From JAPOUP01 sp965201085 (GTDB taxonomy: Bacteria > Pseudomonadota > Alphaproteobacteria > Rhodobacterales > Rhodobacteraceae): a stretch of DNA of 64,000 nucleotides. This document shows positions 48,347 to 56,159 of the stretch, piece after piece. Position numbers and translations under genes: made by a program. Below the pieces are notes generated by a model. It did no database searches. It was given only the letters and a program-made list of their open reading frames with translations, and was not told the origin of the DNA. The number at the start of each line of letters is the position of its first letter. Position 1 is the first letter of the stretch. Where the stretch lies: assembly GCA_965201085.1 (NCBI GenBank), contig CBDAVS010000022.1, forward strand, positions 62,001 through 126,000, read 5' to 3'.

Positions 48347-49304
48347 GAGTTTGTTCCATAAGTTGAGTGGTCCCGCAGGATGTGGCATTCCGGTTGGTGA
48401 AAGCAACCAAATCCGGAGATCGCCATGCCCTGGAACAGGACCACCCAACAGCTCCATAAGCGCCCGGACGACCACAGTCAAAACGATCTGACCGACGCCG
48501 AATGGACCATCATCGAGCCGATGCTGCCGAAGCAGGGAAGGATGGGACGGCCGCGCGAGGTCGACCTTCGGTCGGTGTTCGACGCGGTCCAGTATATCCT
48601 GTCCACGGGATGCCAGTGGCGCGCGTTACCCTCTGGATATCCACCGTTTTCCACCGTCCAGAACTATTTTTACGCATGGCGGCGGAGTGGGCTCCTGGAG
48701 CGTCTCGTGCATCGTCTCCGGGACCTCGCGCGGCGGTGTTCGGGGCGCTCCGCGGAGCCGACCGCCGCCTCGATCGACAGCCAGTCGGTGAAGACCACGG
48801 AGAGCGGCGGGCCCCGCGGCTACGACGCCGGGAAGAAGGTGAAGGGGAGGAAAAGGCACCTGATCGTGGACGCCGACGGCACACCGATCGTCATGACGGT
48901 TCACACCGCCAACATCCAGGACCGGGACGGCGCACCGGACCTGATCGCGAAGCTGCTGGAGACGGTGCCCACGGTGTGTAGGCTGTTCGCCGACGGTGGC
49001 TACGCGGGTCCGAAGCTGCGGGACCGGCTTGAGGGGATGGGGTTGTCGGACGTGATCAGGATCGTCGAAAAACCGAAGAATGTCAAAGGGTTCACGGTTC
49101 TCTACCGCCGCTGGGTGGTGGAGCGGACCTTCGCCTGGATGGGCCGGTGCCGCCGCCTGTCGAAAGATTACGAAAGGCTCAGTGAGAACTCGCTGGCATG
49201 GGCGCAGCTGGCCGCCTGCCGGTTCCTGCTCAGGCGGGTGGCGAGGGCGTCAACTCCATGAAAAACAATAGTTTAATGATATCAGTGACTTATGATTCAA
49301 ACTC
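48347..49304 (+). mobile_element. IS5-family element, copy 5 (probable master)
   Basis: The 958-bp element has matched ends and a perfect TAA duplication at 48344-48346 and 49305-49307. It is about 50 bp shorter than copies 1, 2 and 6 because it lacks the insertion near the transposase 3' end. Confidence 0.93.
48425..49261 (+). CDS. IS5-family (IS427-like) transposase, intact
   Basis: A 278-residue DDE transposase with the same N-terminal half as the other copies. It has an uninterrupted end: ERTFAWMGRCRRLSKDYERL, then SENSLAWAQLAACRFLLRRVARASTP, the amphipathic ending typical of the family. Asp sites lie in IDSQSVKTTE and FADGGYAGPKL. It keeps Leu, Tyr and Glu where decayed copies have Pro, His and Gly. 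This is the most likely functional enzyme for mobilising all IS5 copies in the window. Confidence 0.9.
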   Translation: MPWNRTTQQLHKRPDDHSQNDLTDAEWTIIEPMLPKQGRMGRPREVDLRSVFDAVQYILSTGCQWRALPSGYPPFSTVQNYFYAWRRSGLLERLVHRLRDLARRCSGRSAEPTAASIDSQSVKTTESGGPRGYDAGKKVKGRKRHLIVDADGTPIVMTVHTANIQDRDGAPDLIAKLLETVPTVCRLFADGGYAGPKLRDRLEGMGLSDVIRIVEKPKNVKGFTVLYRRWVVERTFAWMGRCRRLSKDYERLSENSLAWAQLAACRFLLRRVARASTP

Positions 49305-49459
49305 TAAGGTATGGCCCTCATTCCGTTCAAAGTCGGTTTCGCCGCGGATTTGGAGCGGCTATATCGATTGTCATGGTCGAACGGTATCGCACTGCGGTCT
49401 CCCAGATCGCTCATTTACGGGTTTCTGATCACCTGTCAGCTATTGCGATGGCGACATGA
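49305..49459 (+). other. 3' remnant of a gene coupled to the HEAT-like protein gene
   Basis: A frame entering from the IS5 right end reads AISIVMVERYRTAVSQIAHLR then VSDHLSAIAMAT and stops at a TGA overlapping the next start (ATGA). The overlap suggests it was the upstream gene of a two-gene unit cut off by IS5. I cannot name it. Confidence 0.35.
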
Positions 49460-50271
49460 CGAAACCACGGCATGGGAACTCGATCCAGACAGACCTGTTT
49501 GACGCACCGGTCACTTCGCATGACCTCCAGCCGGATGTTCATGAGGTAAGCGCGTTTGACCCGGATTCGTTGGGTGATGATGAAACGATCGCTGAAATCG
49601 CAGGCGCGAATCTTACAAAGGCGGAGCTCCTTTGCGAACAGGTCGTGTCACGACGGCTTGAGGATGCCGCGGTTCCGGCGCTTGAAGAGCTTTGGGACAG
49701 ATTTCGGGGATTCGGATTAAACAGGCCGTGTCGGGAGCAGGTCGCGGTATTGAGGACCTTAGCGAAGATCAAAACGGAACGGTCACGCGCTTTGGTGAAG
49801 CGTATTGCCTTGGGATTCGATCTGCCTGCCGTGGCGCTACCCTACGCGTTGGAGGCGGCGGTGGCGTGCCGGACTCGGTTTCTCCAGGGGCAAATTGAGC
49901 AATGGGTCGTGGATGAGCGTCCGATTGTCCGAGCTTTGGCGTTTTCGCTTGCGCGGTGGAGCGCGCCGCCGGTCTGGATGCTTGAGGCGGGAACGAACGA
50001 TCCGGACCTGTCCGTTCAAAAGGCAGCGCTTATCACCTTTGGAAAATTGGGATATGTCGTAGTCCGATCCGGTCTTCTCTCCCTACTTGCCAGAACTCCC
50101 GATTCTGACGTCGTCCGGGCTGTCGCCGCGGTCGCCGATGAAAAGGTGATCGTTCGGCTTGGTCGCTGCGCGGAGGAGCATGACTGGCTGAGGTCGGAGG
50201 TTCTGAACGAGCTACGGGCCATGGACGAACCCATGGCGATGAAGGTCGCTCGCCGATTGGAGCGTCGATGA
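49456..50271 (+). CDS. HEAT-repeat-like hypothetical protein
   Basis: A 271-residue soluble protein starting MTKPRHGNSIQTDLFDAP. After an acidic head of about 65 residues it is built of paired helices resembling HEAT repeats, for example IVRALAFSLARWSAPPVWMLE, LSVQKAALITFGKLGYVVV and DVVRAVAAVADEKVIVRLGRC. No catalytic motif, signal peptide or membrane segment is visible, so a scaffold or binding role is likely. I do not recognise the family. Its start overlaps the stop of a truncated upstream gene. ISNCY and IS30 remnants follow 65 bp after its stop. Confidence 0.75.
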   Translation: MTKPRHGNSIQTDLFDAPVTSHDLQPDVHEVSAFDPDSLGDDETIAEIAGANLTKAELLCEQVVSRRLEDAAVPALEELWDRFRGFGLNRPCREQVAVLRTLAKIKTERSRALVKRIALGFDLPAVALPYALEAAVACRTRFLQGQIEQWVVDERPIVRALAFSLARWSAPPVWMLEAGTNDPDLSVQKAALITFGKLGYVVVRSGLLSLLARTPDSDVVRAVAAVADEKVIVRLGRCAEEHDWLRSEVLNELRAMDEPMAMKVARRLERR

Positions 50272-50335
50272 TGCTGGCATGCGTTTCGTGTATTCGGTCA
50301 TTCACCAAGGTTTTGACATTCGTGGAAATTGTATC

Positions 50336-50377
50336 TAGTGTCCATCAGAAAACTGCCAAGCTGCGGTTTTTTGGCGG
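50336..50377 (+). mobile_element. ISNCY-type left-end fragment F
   Basis: Forty-two bases, TAGTGTCCATCAGAAAACTG and onward, match the ISNCY left end and stop at the IS30 end. An IS30 insertion or deletion removed the rest. Confidence 0.85.
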
Positions 50378-51405
50378 CCCCCGTTCCGCTCTGAAGTGCA
50401 ACACCGTTGATGGTGGGAAGCCGCGTTTCGGGTGAGGCATCCTGCGAACCGGCCGGATAACGGCGACAGTCCCTGTGCGCAGGATAGGAGAGTGTCATGC
50501 CCGAGGGCTACCGTCATCTGACCTTCGACGGAAGATGCCGGATATACGCGACGGGGAAAGGCGGGCTTTCGGACGGGGCCATCGCCGGGCGGCCGGGCCG
50601 CCATCCGGCCACCATATCGCGGGAGATCCGACGCAACGGCGGCGGGCGGGGCTACCGGCAGGGACAGGCGTGGAGGAAGGCCACCGGGCGCCGGAGCGGG
50701 GCCTCTTCGGTCCCGGGGAAGCTGACGGAGGAGCGCCGGGCGAAGGTCGTGGCGAAGCTGGAGGAGGGCTGGAGCCCGGAACAGGTCCCGGGGCGTCTCC
50801 GGCTGGAGGACCCCGGCATGGTCGGCCGTCAGCGGATATACGACCTCGTACGCGCGGACGGCGGGGACGGAGGAACGCCTTGCGGGCACCTGCGGCGGCG
50901 GGGAAAGAAACCGGACCGGCAGGGTGGCCGCCACGCGGGCCGGGGTCACATCCCGGAGCGCCCGAAAGAGGTCGGGGCGAAGGCGGGGACCGGCGACTGG
51001 GAAGCGGACACGGTGATCGGCGGGGCGATGACCGACCTTCTCAAGGGGCTCGGCGCCAGGGTCCACACGATCACGGCGGACAGTGGCAGGGAGTTCGCGG
51101 GGCACGCGAAGGTGGCGAAGGCGCTGGAGGCCGACTTCTTCCTCCCGACGCCCTACCACTCATGGGAGCGGGGCCTGAACGGGCACACCAACGGGCCGCC
51201 GCCCCGGCACCTGCCGAAGGGGACCGACCTGCGGCAGGTCACGGACGCCCGCGTGAAGCGGGTCCAGGACATCCTGAACGCGCGCCCCCGCAAGGCGCCC
51301 GGCTACCTGACGCCGGCGGAGGCTTTCGCGCGGGCGCGGCCTCCCTGAGGCGCTTCGCCCCGCTCCGGAGGTGGGCCGGGGTTGCGCTTCGGATCGGCGC
51401 TAGGG
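50378..51405 (+). mobile_element. IS30-family element, copy 5, internally deleted
   Basis: The left end CCCCCGTTCCGCTCTGAAGTG and the right end (complement of GCGCCGATCCGAAGCGCAACCC) are both present, so it is bounded. The length is about 1030 bp because of two internal deletions and loss of the 3' untranslated part. Confidence 0.86.
50497..51348 (+). CDS. IS30 transposase with two in-frame deletions
   Basis: An open 283-residue frame. Six residues are lost where ACATCCCGG repeats in sister copies (GHIPGRRDIPERP has become GHIPERP). About 33 residues are lost between GDWEADTVIGG and AMTDLLKG, where TCGGCGGGG repeats. The second deletion removes the core between the first and second Asp. The Glu position is Gly (GLNGHTNGPPPRH). 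It cannot be catalytic despite the open frame. Confidence 0.85.
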   Translation: MPEGYRHLTFDGRCRIYATGKGGLSDGAIAGRPGRHPATISREIRRNGGGRGYRQGQAWRKATGRRSGASSVPGKLTEERRAKVVAKLEEGWSPEQVPGRLRLEDPGMVGRQRIYDLVRADGGDGGTPCGHLRRRGKKPDRQGGRHAGRGHIPERPKEVGAKAGTGDWEADTVIGGAMTDLLKGLGARVHTITADSGREFAGHAKVAKALEADFFLPTPYHSWERGLNGHTNGPPPRHLPKGTDLRQVTDARVKRVQDILNARPRKAPGYLTPAEAFARARPP

Positions 51406-51447
51406 ACGTTGGTCATCCACGATTAGGGAAACTGGAGATCGAACGCC

Positions 51448-51672
51448 ATGAAAACTCAGGAATTCGACGCGGGCGATGACATAAGCGACTTTATTGATTG
51501 GTCCAAGGCGAAGCGGCCGAATACCAAAACCAAGAGGGTTAATGTTGATTTCCCGGAGAAACGGATCGGCTGTACAGACCGTTGGAAAACCCGCCGCCAC
51601 AGCCATATCCAGATTTCCGCCGCGTCATTATCGCTGGCGGGATCGCGACCTCTCAAAGGCCGCAAAGCGCAC
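51448..51672 (+). pseudogene. BrnA-type antitoxin N-terminal remnant
   Basis: The frame begins MKTQEFDAGDDISDFIDWSK and continues AKRPNTKTKRVNVDFP, the conserved core of BrnA antitoxins of BrnT/BrnA toxin-antitoxin pairs. After VDFP the sequence leaves the family: the DNA-contacting helices (normally LDREAxRLGVTRQ-like) are not found, and the frame runs into IS5. No BrnT gene precedes it; IS30 copy 5 ends 45 bp upstream. The pair appears to have been destroyed from both sides. Confidence 0.65.
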
Positions 51673-51675
51673 TTA

Positions 51676-52681
51676 GAGTTTGACTCATAAGTCACTGATA
51701 TGATCAAACCATTGTTTTTCATGGAGTTGACGCCCTCGCCACCCGCCTGGGCGGGAACCGGCAGGCGGCCAGCGTTCGTTCGTGCCTCACTCACGCCCGA
51801 ACCGGTGGCACGTGATGCCTCACCCCGGATGCCAGCGGGTTCCCGCAGAGGCGCCCGCAGTCCTTCGACAGGCGGCGGCACCGGCCCATCCAGGCGAAGG
51901 TCCGCTCCACGACCCTCCGGCGGCAGGGAACCGTGAACCCCTTGACATCCTCCGGTTTTCCGACGGTCCCGGTCACGTTCGGCAACCCCATCCCCCCAGG
52001 CCGCTCCCGCGGCTTCGGACCCGCGTGGCCACCGTCGGCGAATGGCCTGCACACCGTGGGCACCGTCTCCGGCGGCTCCGCGGTCAGGTCCGGTGCGCCG
52101 TACCGGTCCTGGATGTCGGCGGTGTGAACCGTCATGACGACCGGCGTGCCGCCGGCGTCCACGATCAGGTGCCTTTTCCTCCCCTTCACCTTCCTGCCGG
52201 CGTGGTGGCCGCGGGGGCCGCCGCTCTCCGTGGTCCTCACCGACCGGCTGTCGACCGGGGCGGCGGTCGGCTCCGCGGAGCGCCCCGGACACCGCCGCGC
52301 GAGATCCCGGAGACGATGTACGATACGCTCCAGGAGCCCGCTCCGCCGCCATGCATAAAAATAGTTCCGGTCGGTGGAAAACGGTGGATATCCAGAGGGT
52401 GACGCGCGCCACCGGCATCCCGTGGACATGATATACCGGCCACCGTCGAACACCGACCGAAGGTCGGCCTCGCGCGGCCGTCCCATCCTTCCCCGCTTCG
52501 GCGGCATCGGCCCGATGACGGTCCATTCGGCGTCGGTCAGGTCGTTTTGACCGTGGTCGTCCGGGCGCTTATGGAGCTGTTGGGTGGTCCTGTTCCAGGG
52601 CATGGCTCTCTCCGTATCTAGATGCGTTCACCAACCGGAATGCCACATCCTGCGGGACCACTCAACTTATGGAACAAACTC
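51676..52681 (-). mobile_element. IS5-family element, copy 6
   Basis: A complete element with TTA on the left (51673-51675) and TAA on the right (52682-52684). The right-hand TAA belongs to an IS30 end fragment, so the element inserted into an IS30 copy or the left flank was later replaced by deletion. Confidence 0.9.
51791..52603 (-). CDS. IS5-family transposase with altered C-terminus
   Basis: An open 270-residue frame (MPWNRTTQQLHKRPDDHGQ). Catalytic regions DSRSVRTTE, FADGGHAGPKPRERPGGMG and ERTFAWMGRCRRLSKDC are present, but Pro and Gly replacements crowd the second Asp. The tail SGVRHHVPPVRA replaces the intact C-terminus. Probably inactive. Confidence 0.82.
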   Translation of the reverse strand: MPWNRTTQQLHKRPDDHGQNDLTDAEWTVIGPMPPKRGRMGRPREADLRSVFDGGRYIMSTGCRWRASPSGYPPFSTDRNYFYAWRRSGLLERIVHRLRDLARRCPGRSAEPTAAPVDSRSVRTTESGGPRGHHAGRKVKGRKRHLIVDAGGTPVVMTVHTADIQDRYGAPDLTAEPPETVPTVCRPFADGGHAGPKPRERPGGMGLPNVTGTVGKPEDVKGFTVPCRRRVVERTFAWMGRCRRLSKDCGRLCGNPLASGVRHHVPPVRA

Positions 52682-52712
52682 TAAGGTGTTGCACTTCAGG
52701 CTGGCGCGGGGG
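52682..52712. mobile_element. IS30 end fragment
   Basis: TAAGGTGTTGCACTTCAGGC and the following GGCGCGGGGG match the transposase-side end of IS30 copy 2 (32765-32796). Only this end remains, split off by IS5 copy 6. Confidence 0.85.
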
Positions 52713-52791
52713 CGAAATTGCCCGACCAATCCCGAATTTTATCCAACCATAGGGTCAACGCATATGGATTGCGGGTAGGCGTTTTCGTTAC

Positions 52792-53030
52792 TGAAGGCGT
52801 ACCGTACCTTCAGAAATTCCCTCAACGCAGATTTATTCCGAACACTTTAGGGATATGCGAAAACCGCGGGTTTATCTTCCTACCACCCCTGTCGCACCGG
52901 ACTGAAGGACGGAAAACCAATTCACGGCGCGTTCAGGCGTTCGGAAGTTGCCTCGTCCGGGTCACATATCGCGGTGGCCAGCATCCGATGCACGGCGAAA
53001 GGTGTCCTTCGAGGCAGAAACGGAGTATTG
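52792..53030. repeat. 239-bp direct repeat, left copy
   Basis: This segment, starting TGAAGGCGTACCGTACC and ending CGGAGTATTG, is repeated base for base at 54976-55214. The two copies exactly flank the IS1634-type element. It carries no gene I recognise. Confidence 0.97.
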
Positions 53031-54975
53031 CTTGAGTTCATACTTTTTTGAACGCAACCCATTGATATAATGGACATCACTCCTGAAAGAGGGCACTACT
53101 TTCCGGTGGTCCGCGCTCTGTCTTCCGGTTCGGGGGCCGTCAGGAATTCGTCCGTATCGCCTTTCGTGTGTAGATGAACGGAGCCCGGTTCCAGTTCAGC
53201 CCCAGTGTGCGGTAGATCTGCCTGGCGTCGGCCGAGGCCGCGCTGGGAAGGCCGAATTTCCTCGGGCCTTTCGTTTCGTACAGAATGCTGATCTGCAGGC
53301 CGTTCAGCGCCCGTCGGATGCGGTCGGGGCTCATCCGGTGACCCTGAACCGCCAGCCGCTGGCGCAGGTGCTGGAGACAGCAGAAAGCCATGTAGCAGAT
53401 GGCGATGTGTGCCCGCACCCGGCGCTCCTTCCAGTGGAAAACCGGCCGGATGGCGAGGTCATGTCCGTTCGTCCGGAAGCACGCCTCGATTTCCGCCAGC
53501 CTGCGGTACTGGATGACCAGGTCGCGCGGGTCGGTCTCCCCGCAGCCCCAGGCCACGATCCCCCGAAGCCCGTCCCAGCGTGCCGCCTCGGCCACCTTTC
53601 CTCGTTCAGGCGGACCTGCCCGTCGGGGAAATCCAGGAACCGGGCGGTGCCACGATTGCCATGCGAGGCCGGCTTCCGGCTTCCATTCAGGCTTGCGCGC
53701 AGCCTGTCGATCCGGCGTTCCCGGTCGTGGACGTCCCTGCGGGCCCGTCGTGATGAGTGGGTGACGACGAGCCTGCACTCGCCGTCCTCGATGCACAGGT
53801 AGCGGCCGATCGACCGCGAGCACCCGTCCCGGCTCCATGCGCTGTAGCTGTCCGGATCAGGGATCTTTCGCTTCTGCGCGGCGGGGCGGGACTTCAGGCG
53901 GGCGCCGAGGATATGGGGCGTGCCGCGCCGTCGAAGCGCCGCCTGGTTGTCCGCGCTGATCATCGCGGCGTCAGCCACCACCGTGAAACGCGCCCCGTCA
54001 TGACGCCGTTCCAGACCCTCGAGCGCCGTCACGAGGGTGTTGCCTTCGTAGGTGTTGCCCGGAAACGGCCCGTAGCCGACCGGAAGTCCCTCCGGCGTCA
54101 CCAGAAGGGCGAACAGAACCTGGATCCGGTGCGGCTTTCCGTCCTTGCTGAAACCCTTGAGCGGCGGATCGTCGTCCCTCTCACTCTCGAAATACAGGCT
54201 CGTCGTGTCGTAGAAGATCGCGGTCAGGGGCTCCGGAAGCAGCGTCTTCGCGACATCCAGCGACCGCTGGCGGATCGCCTCGATCCGGGCGTCGTCGATC
54301 AGGTCCATGCTGCGATAGACGTAGTTCAGGTTCAGGGACAGTTCCCCATGGCTGTCAAGCTCACGCACCGTGGCTCGTTTCGAGAGTGGCTGGGAGATCC
54401 GGGCAAGCACCAGTTCCCTGATGATGCGGTTGGCGCTCATGCGACGGGCCCCGCACAGACTGTCCCAGCCAAGCTGGCCGTAAACCGAACCGAAAGCCTC
54501 ACGGACCCCAACAATGACCCGGCTCTCCTCGCGGCAGTCGGCCAGGTCGACCCCCAGAGGCTCGGGATCCCGTGCCGCCCGCCTGGAACTCTCGATCAGG
54601 TCCGCGAACCGTTTCGGCGGGAACAGGGCTGGCTGGCCGCTGTCCTTCTGCCTGATTTCCTCGATGATGAGGCGTGCGAGGCCCTCGAGCCGCTCGAGCT
54701 GGGCCTCGGTGGTCGCCGTGCCGACATGCCGCAGGACGCGCTGCCGAACCCTGTCACCATTTCGTACGGACCTGACGATCTGGACCTTCGTGCGGCCGCC
54801 CGCAAGTTTTTTCCTTCGTACGAACATGGTTGGAGCATATTGCGTGCCGGACGCGCATGTCAAATGAAATCGCCATCAGGGGCACTACATCTCGGTTTTC
54901 GCCGACTGGGTCGAAATGAACCCTGTATAGCTGGATTTCCAGAGTCGGGATACGCCAAAAAAGTAGGAACTCAAG
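53031..54975 (-). mobile_element. IS1634-type element with a 239-bp target duplication
   Basis: The 1945-bp element has inverted ends CTTGAGTTCATACTTTTTTG and the complement of CTTGAGTTCCTACTTTTTTG. It is bounded on both sides by identical 239-bp direct repeats. The IS1634/IS1549 group is known for unusually long, variable target duplications, which fits. Confidence 0.93.
53140..54827 (-). pseudogene. IS1634-family transposase, frameshifted near the C-terminal third
   Basis: The start at 54827 is MFVRRKKLAGGRTKVQIV. The protein shows VYRSMDLIDDARIEAIRQRSLD, the first Asp in IFYDTTSLYFESERDD, and VVADAAMISADN for the second. Near 53612 the frame shifts by one base: the first frame ends in RLNEERWPRR, and the true continuation KVAEAARWDGLRGIVAW lies in the next frame, carrying the Glu region VIQYRRLAEIEACFRTNGHDL and ending at 53140. 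No slippery heptamer is present, so a mutation or read error is likelier than programmed shifting. All three acidic residues survive. Confidence 0.88.
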
Positions 54976-55214
54976 TGAAGGCGTACCGTACCTTCAGAAA
55001 TTCCCTCAACGCAGATTTATTCCGAACACTTTAGGGATATGCGAAAACCGCGGGTTTATCTTCCTACCACCCCTGTCGCACCGGACTGAAGGACGGAAAA
55101 CCAATTCACGGCGCGTTCAGGCGTTCGGAAGTTGCCTCGTCCGGGTCACATATCGCGGTGGCCAGCATCCGATGCACGGCGAAAGGTGTCCTTCGAGGCA
55201 GAAACGGAGTATTG
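54976..55214. repeat. 239-bp direct repeat, right copy
   Basis: Identical to 52792-53030. It sits about 90 bp upstream of hisA, so the original hisA upstream region has been kept on this side. Confidence 0.97.
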
Positions 55215-55305
55215 GATTCATATTTCGTACGAATTTTTGCCGAAACGGATTCCGCCTAGGGTCAACATCGATTACGGATGGTTCGTTAATGTAAGGGTCA
55301 CCTCG

Positions 55306-56040
55306 ATGATTTTATTTCCCGCCATCGATCTGAAGGACGGACAGTGCGTCAGGCTGGTCCGAGGCGCTATGGAGAAAGCCACGGTATTCGGTGACGACGC
55401 GGCGCTGCAGGCCCGCCGGTTCCAGGACAGTGGCTGCGAATGGCTGCACTTGGTCGATTTGAACGGAGCGTTTGCCGGACAGCCCGTGAACGGCGGAGCG
55501 GTCATCGCGATACTGAAAGCGGTGAACATCCCTGTTCAGCTTGGTGGTGGCATCCGTGACATGGCAACAGCGGAAAGCTGGTTGGTGCAGGGTGTCTCGC
55601 GGATCATCCTGGGAACCGCAGCGGTGGAGAATCCAGCATTTGTGCGAGAAGCGGCCGATGCCTTTCCAGGCCGGATCGCGATTGGAATCGATGCGAGGAA
55701 CGGACGGGTCGCCACGAGAGGGTGGATTGAGGATACCGAAGTTTCGGCAACGGAGCTTGCGCTGAGGTTTGAGGATGACGGTGTTGCCGCGCTGATCTAT
55801 ACGGATATCGATCGTGACGGTGCGATGCAGGGTCCAAACATAGGCGCGACCGCAGCGATAGCGAATACGGTACGGATTCCTGTTATCGCGTCGGGAGGGA
55901 TCAGCAGTCTCGCCGATCTGTCGGCGCTCGGAAACTGCGGCGCTCCACTCGATGGCGCCATAGTGGGTCGTGCGCTCTATGACGGGGCCATTGATCTGAC
56001 CGAGGCGTTCGCGGTAACCGGCGGACCGGTCCGCTCCTGA
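55306..56040 (+). CDS. hisA: ProFAR isomerase
   Basis: This 244-residue (beta/alpha)8-barrel enzyme converts ProFAR to PRFAR in histidine synthesis. The start at 55306 is MILFPAIDLKDGQCVRL with catalytic Asp8; the partner Asp129 lies in IGIDARNG. Phosphate loops are QLGGGIRD near residue 78 and IASGGISSLADL near 195. The protein is complete. In alphaproteobacteria hisA normally sits between hisH and hisF, but here neither flank holds a his gene: an IS1634 insertion lies upstream and IS5/IS4 remnants begin 120 bp downstream. Any ribosome binding site is weak. Confidence 0.95.
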   Translation: MILFPAIDLKDGQCVRLVRGAMEKATVFGDDAALQARRFQDSGCEWLHLVDLNGAFAGQPVNGGAVIAILKAVNIPVQLGGGIRDMATAESWLVQGVSRIILGTAAVENPAFVREAADAFPGRIAIGIDARNGRVATRGWIEDTEVSATELALRFEDDGVAALIYTDIDRDGAMQGPNIGATAAIANTVRIPVIASGGISSLADLSALGNCGAPLDGAIVGRALYDGAIDLTEAFAVTGGPVRS

Positions 56041-56159
56041 GCGCATGGAAACCCGTTCCATCCGGCGGTAGTCGCTGAAAACCGTTTCGTGATGCCGTCT
56101 CCACCATTGCAAATGCCGTCGACTGGAAACCTCGATAAACCCATATTTCCGGGGCGAAT

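Noticed and set aside
52718..53035. A 105-codon gene covering the left 239-bp repeat
   Set aside because: No ribosome binding site or recognised motif, and the right repeat copy is read in a different context, so coding is unsupported.
53590..53640. Programmed ribosomal frameshift in the IS1634 transposase
   Set aside because: No slippery A6G or similar heptamer lies at the junction and the family usually has one frame, so a mutation or error is likelier.
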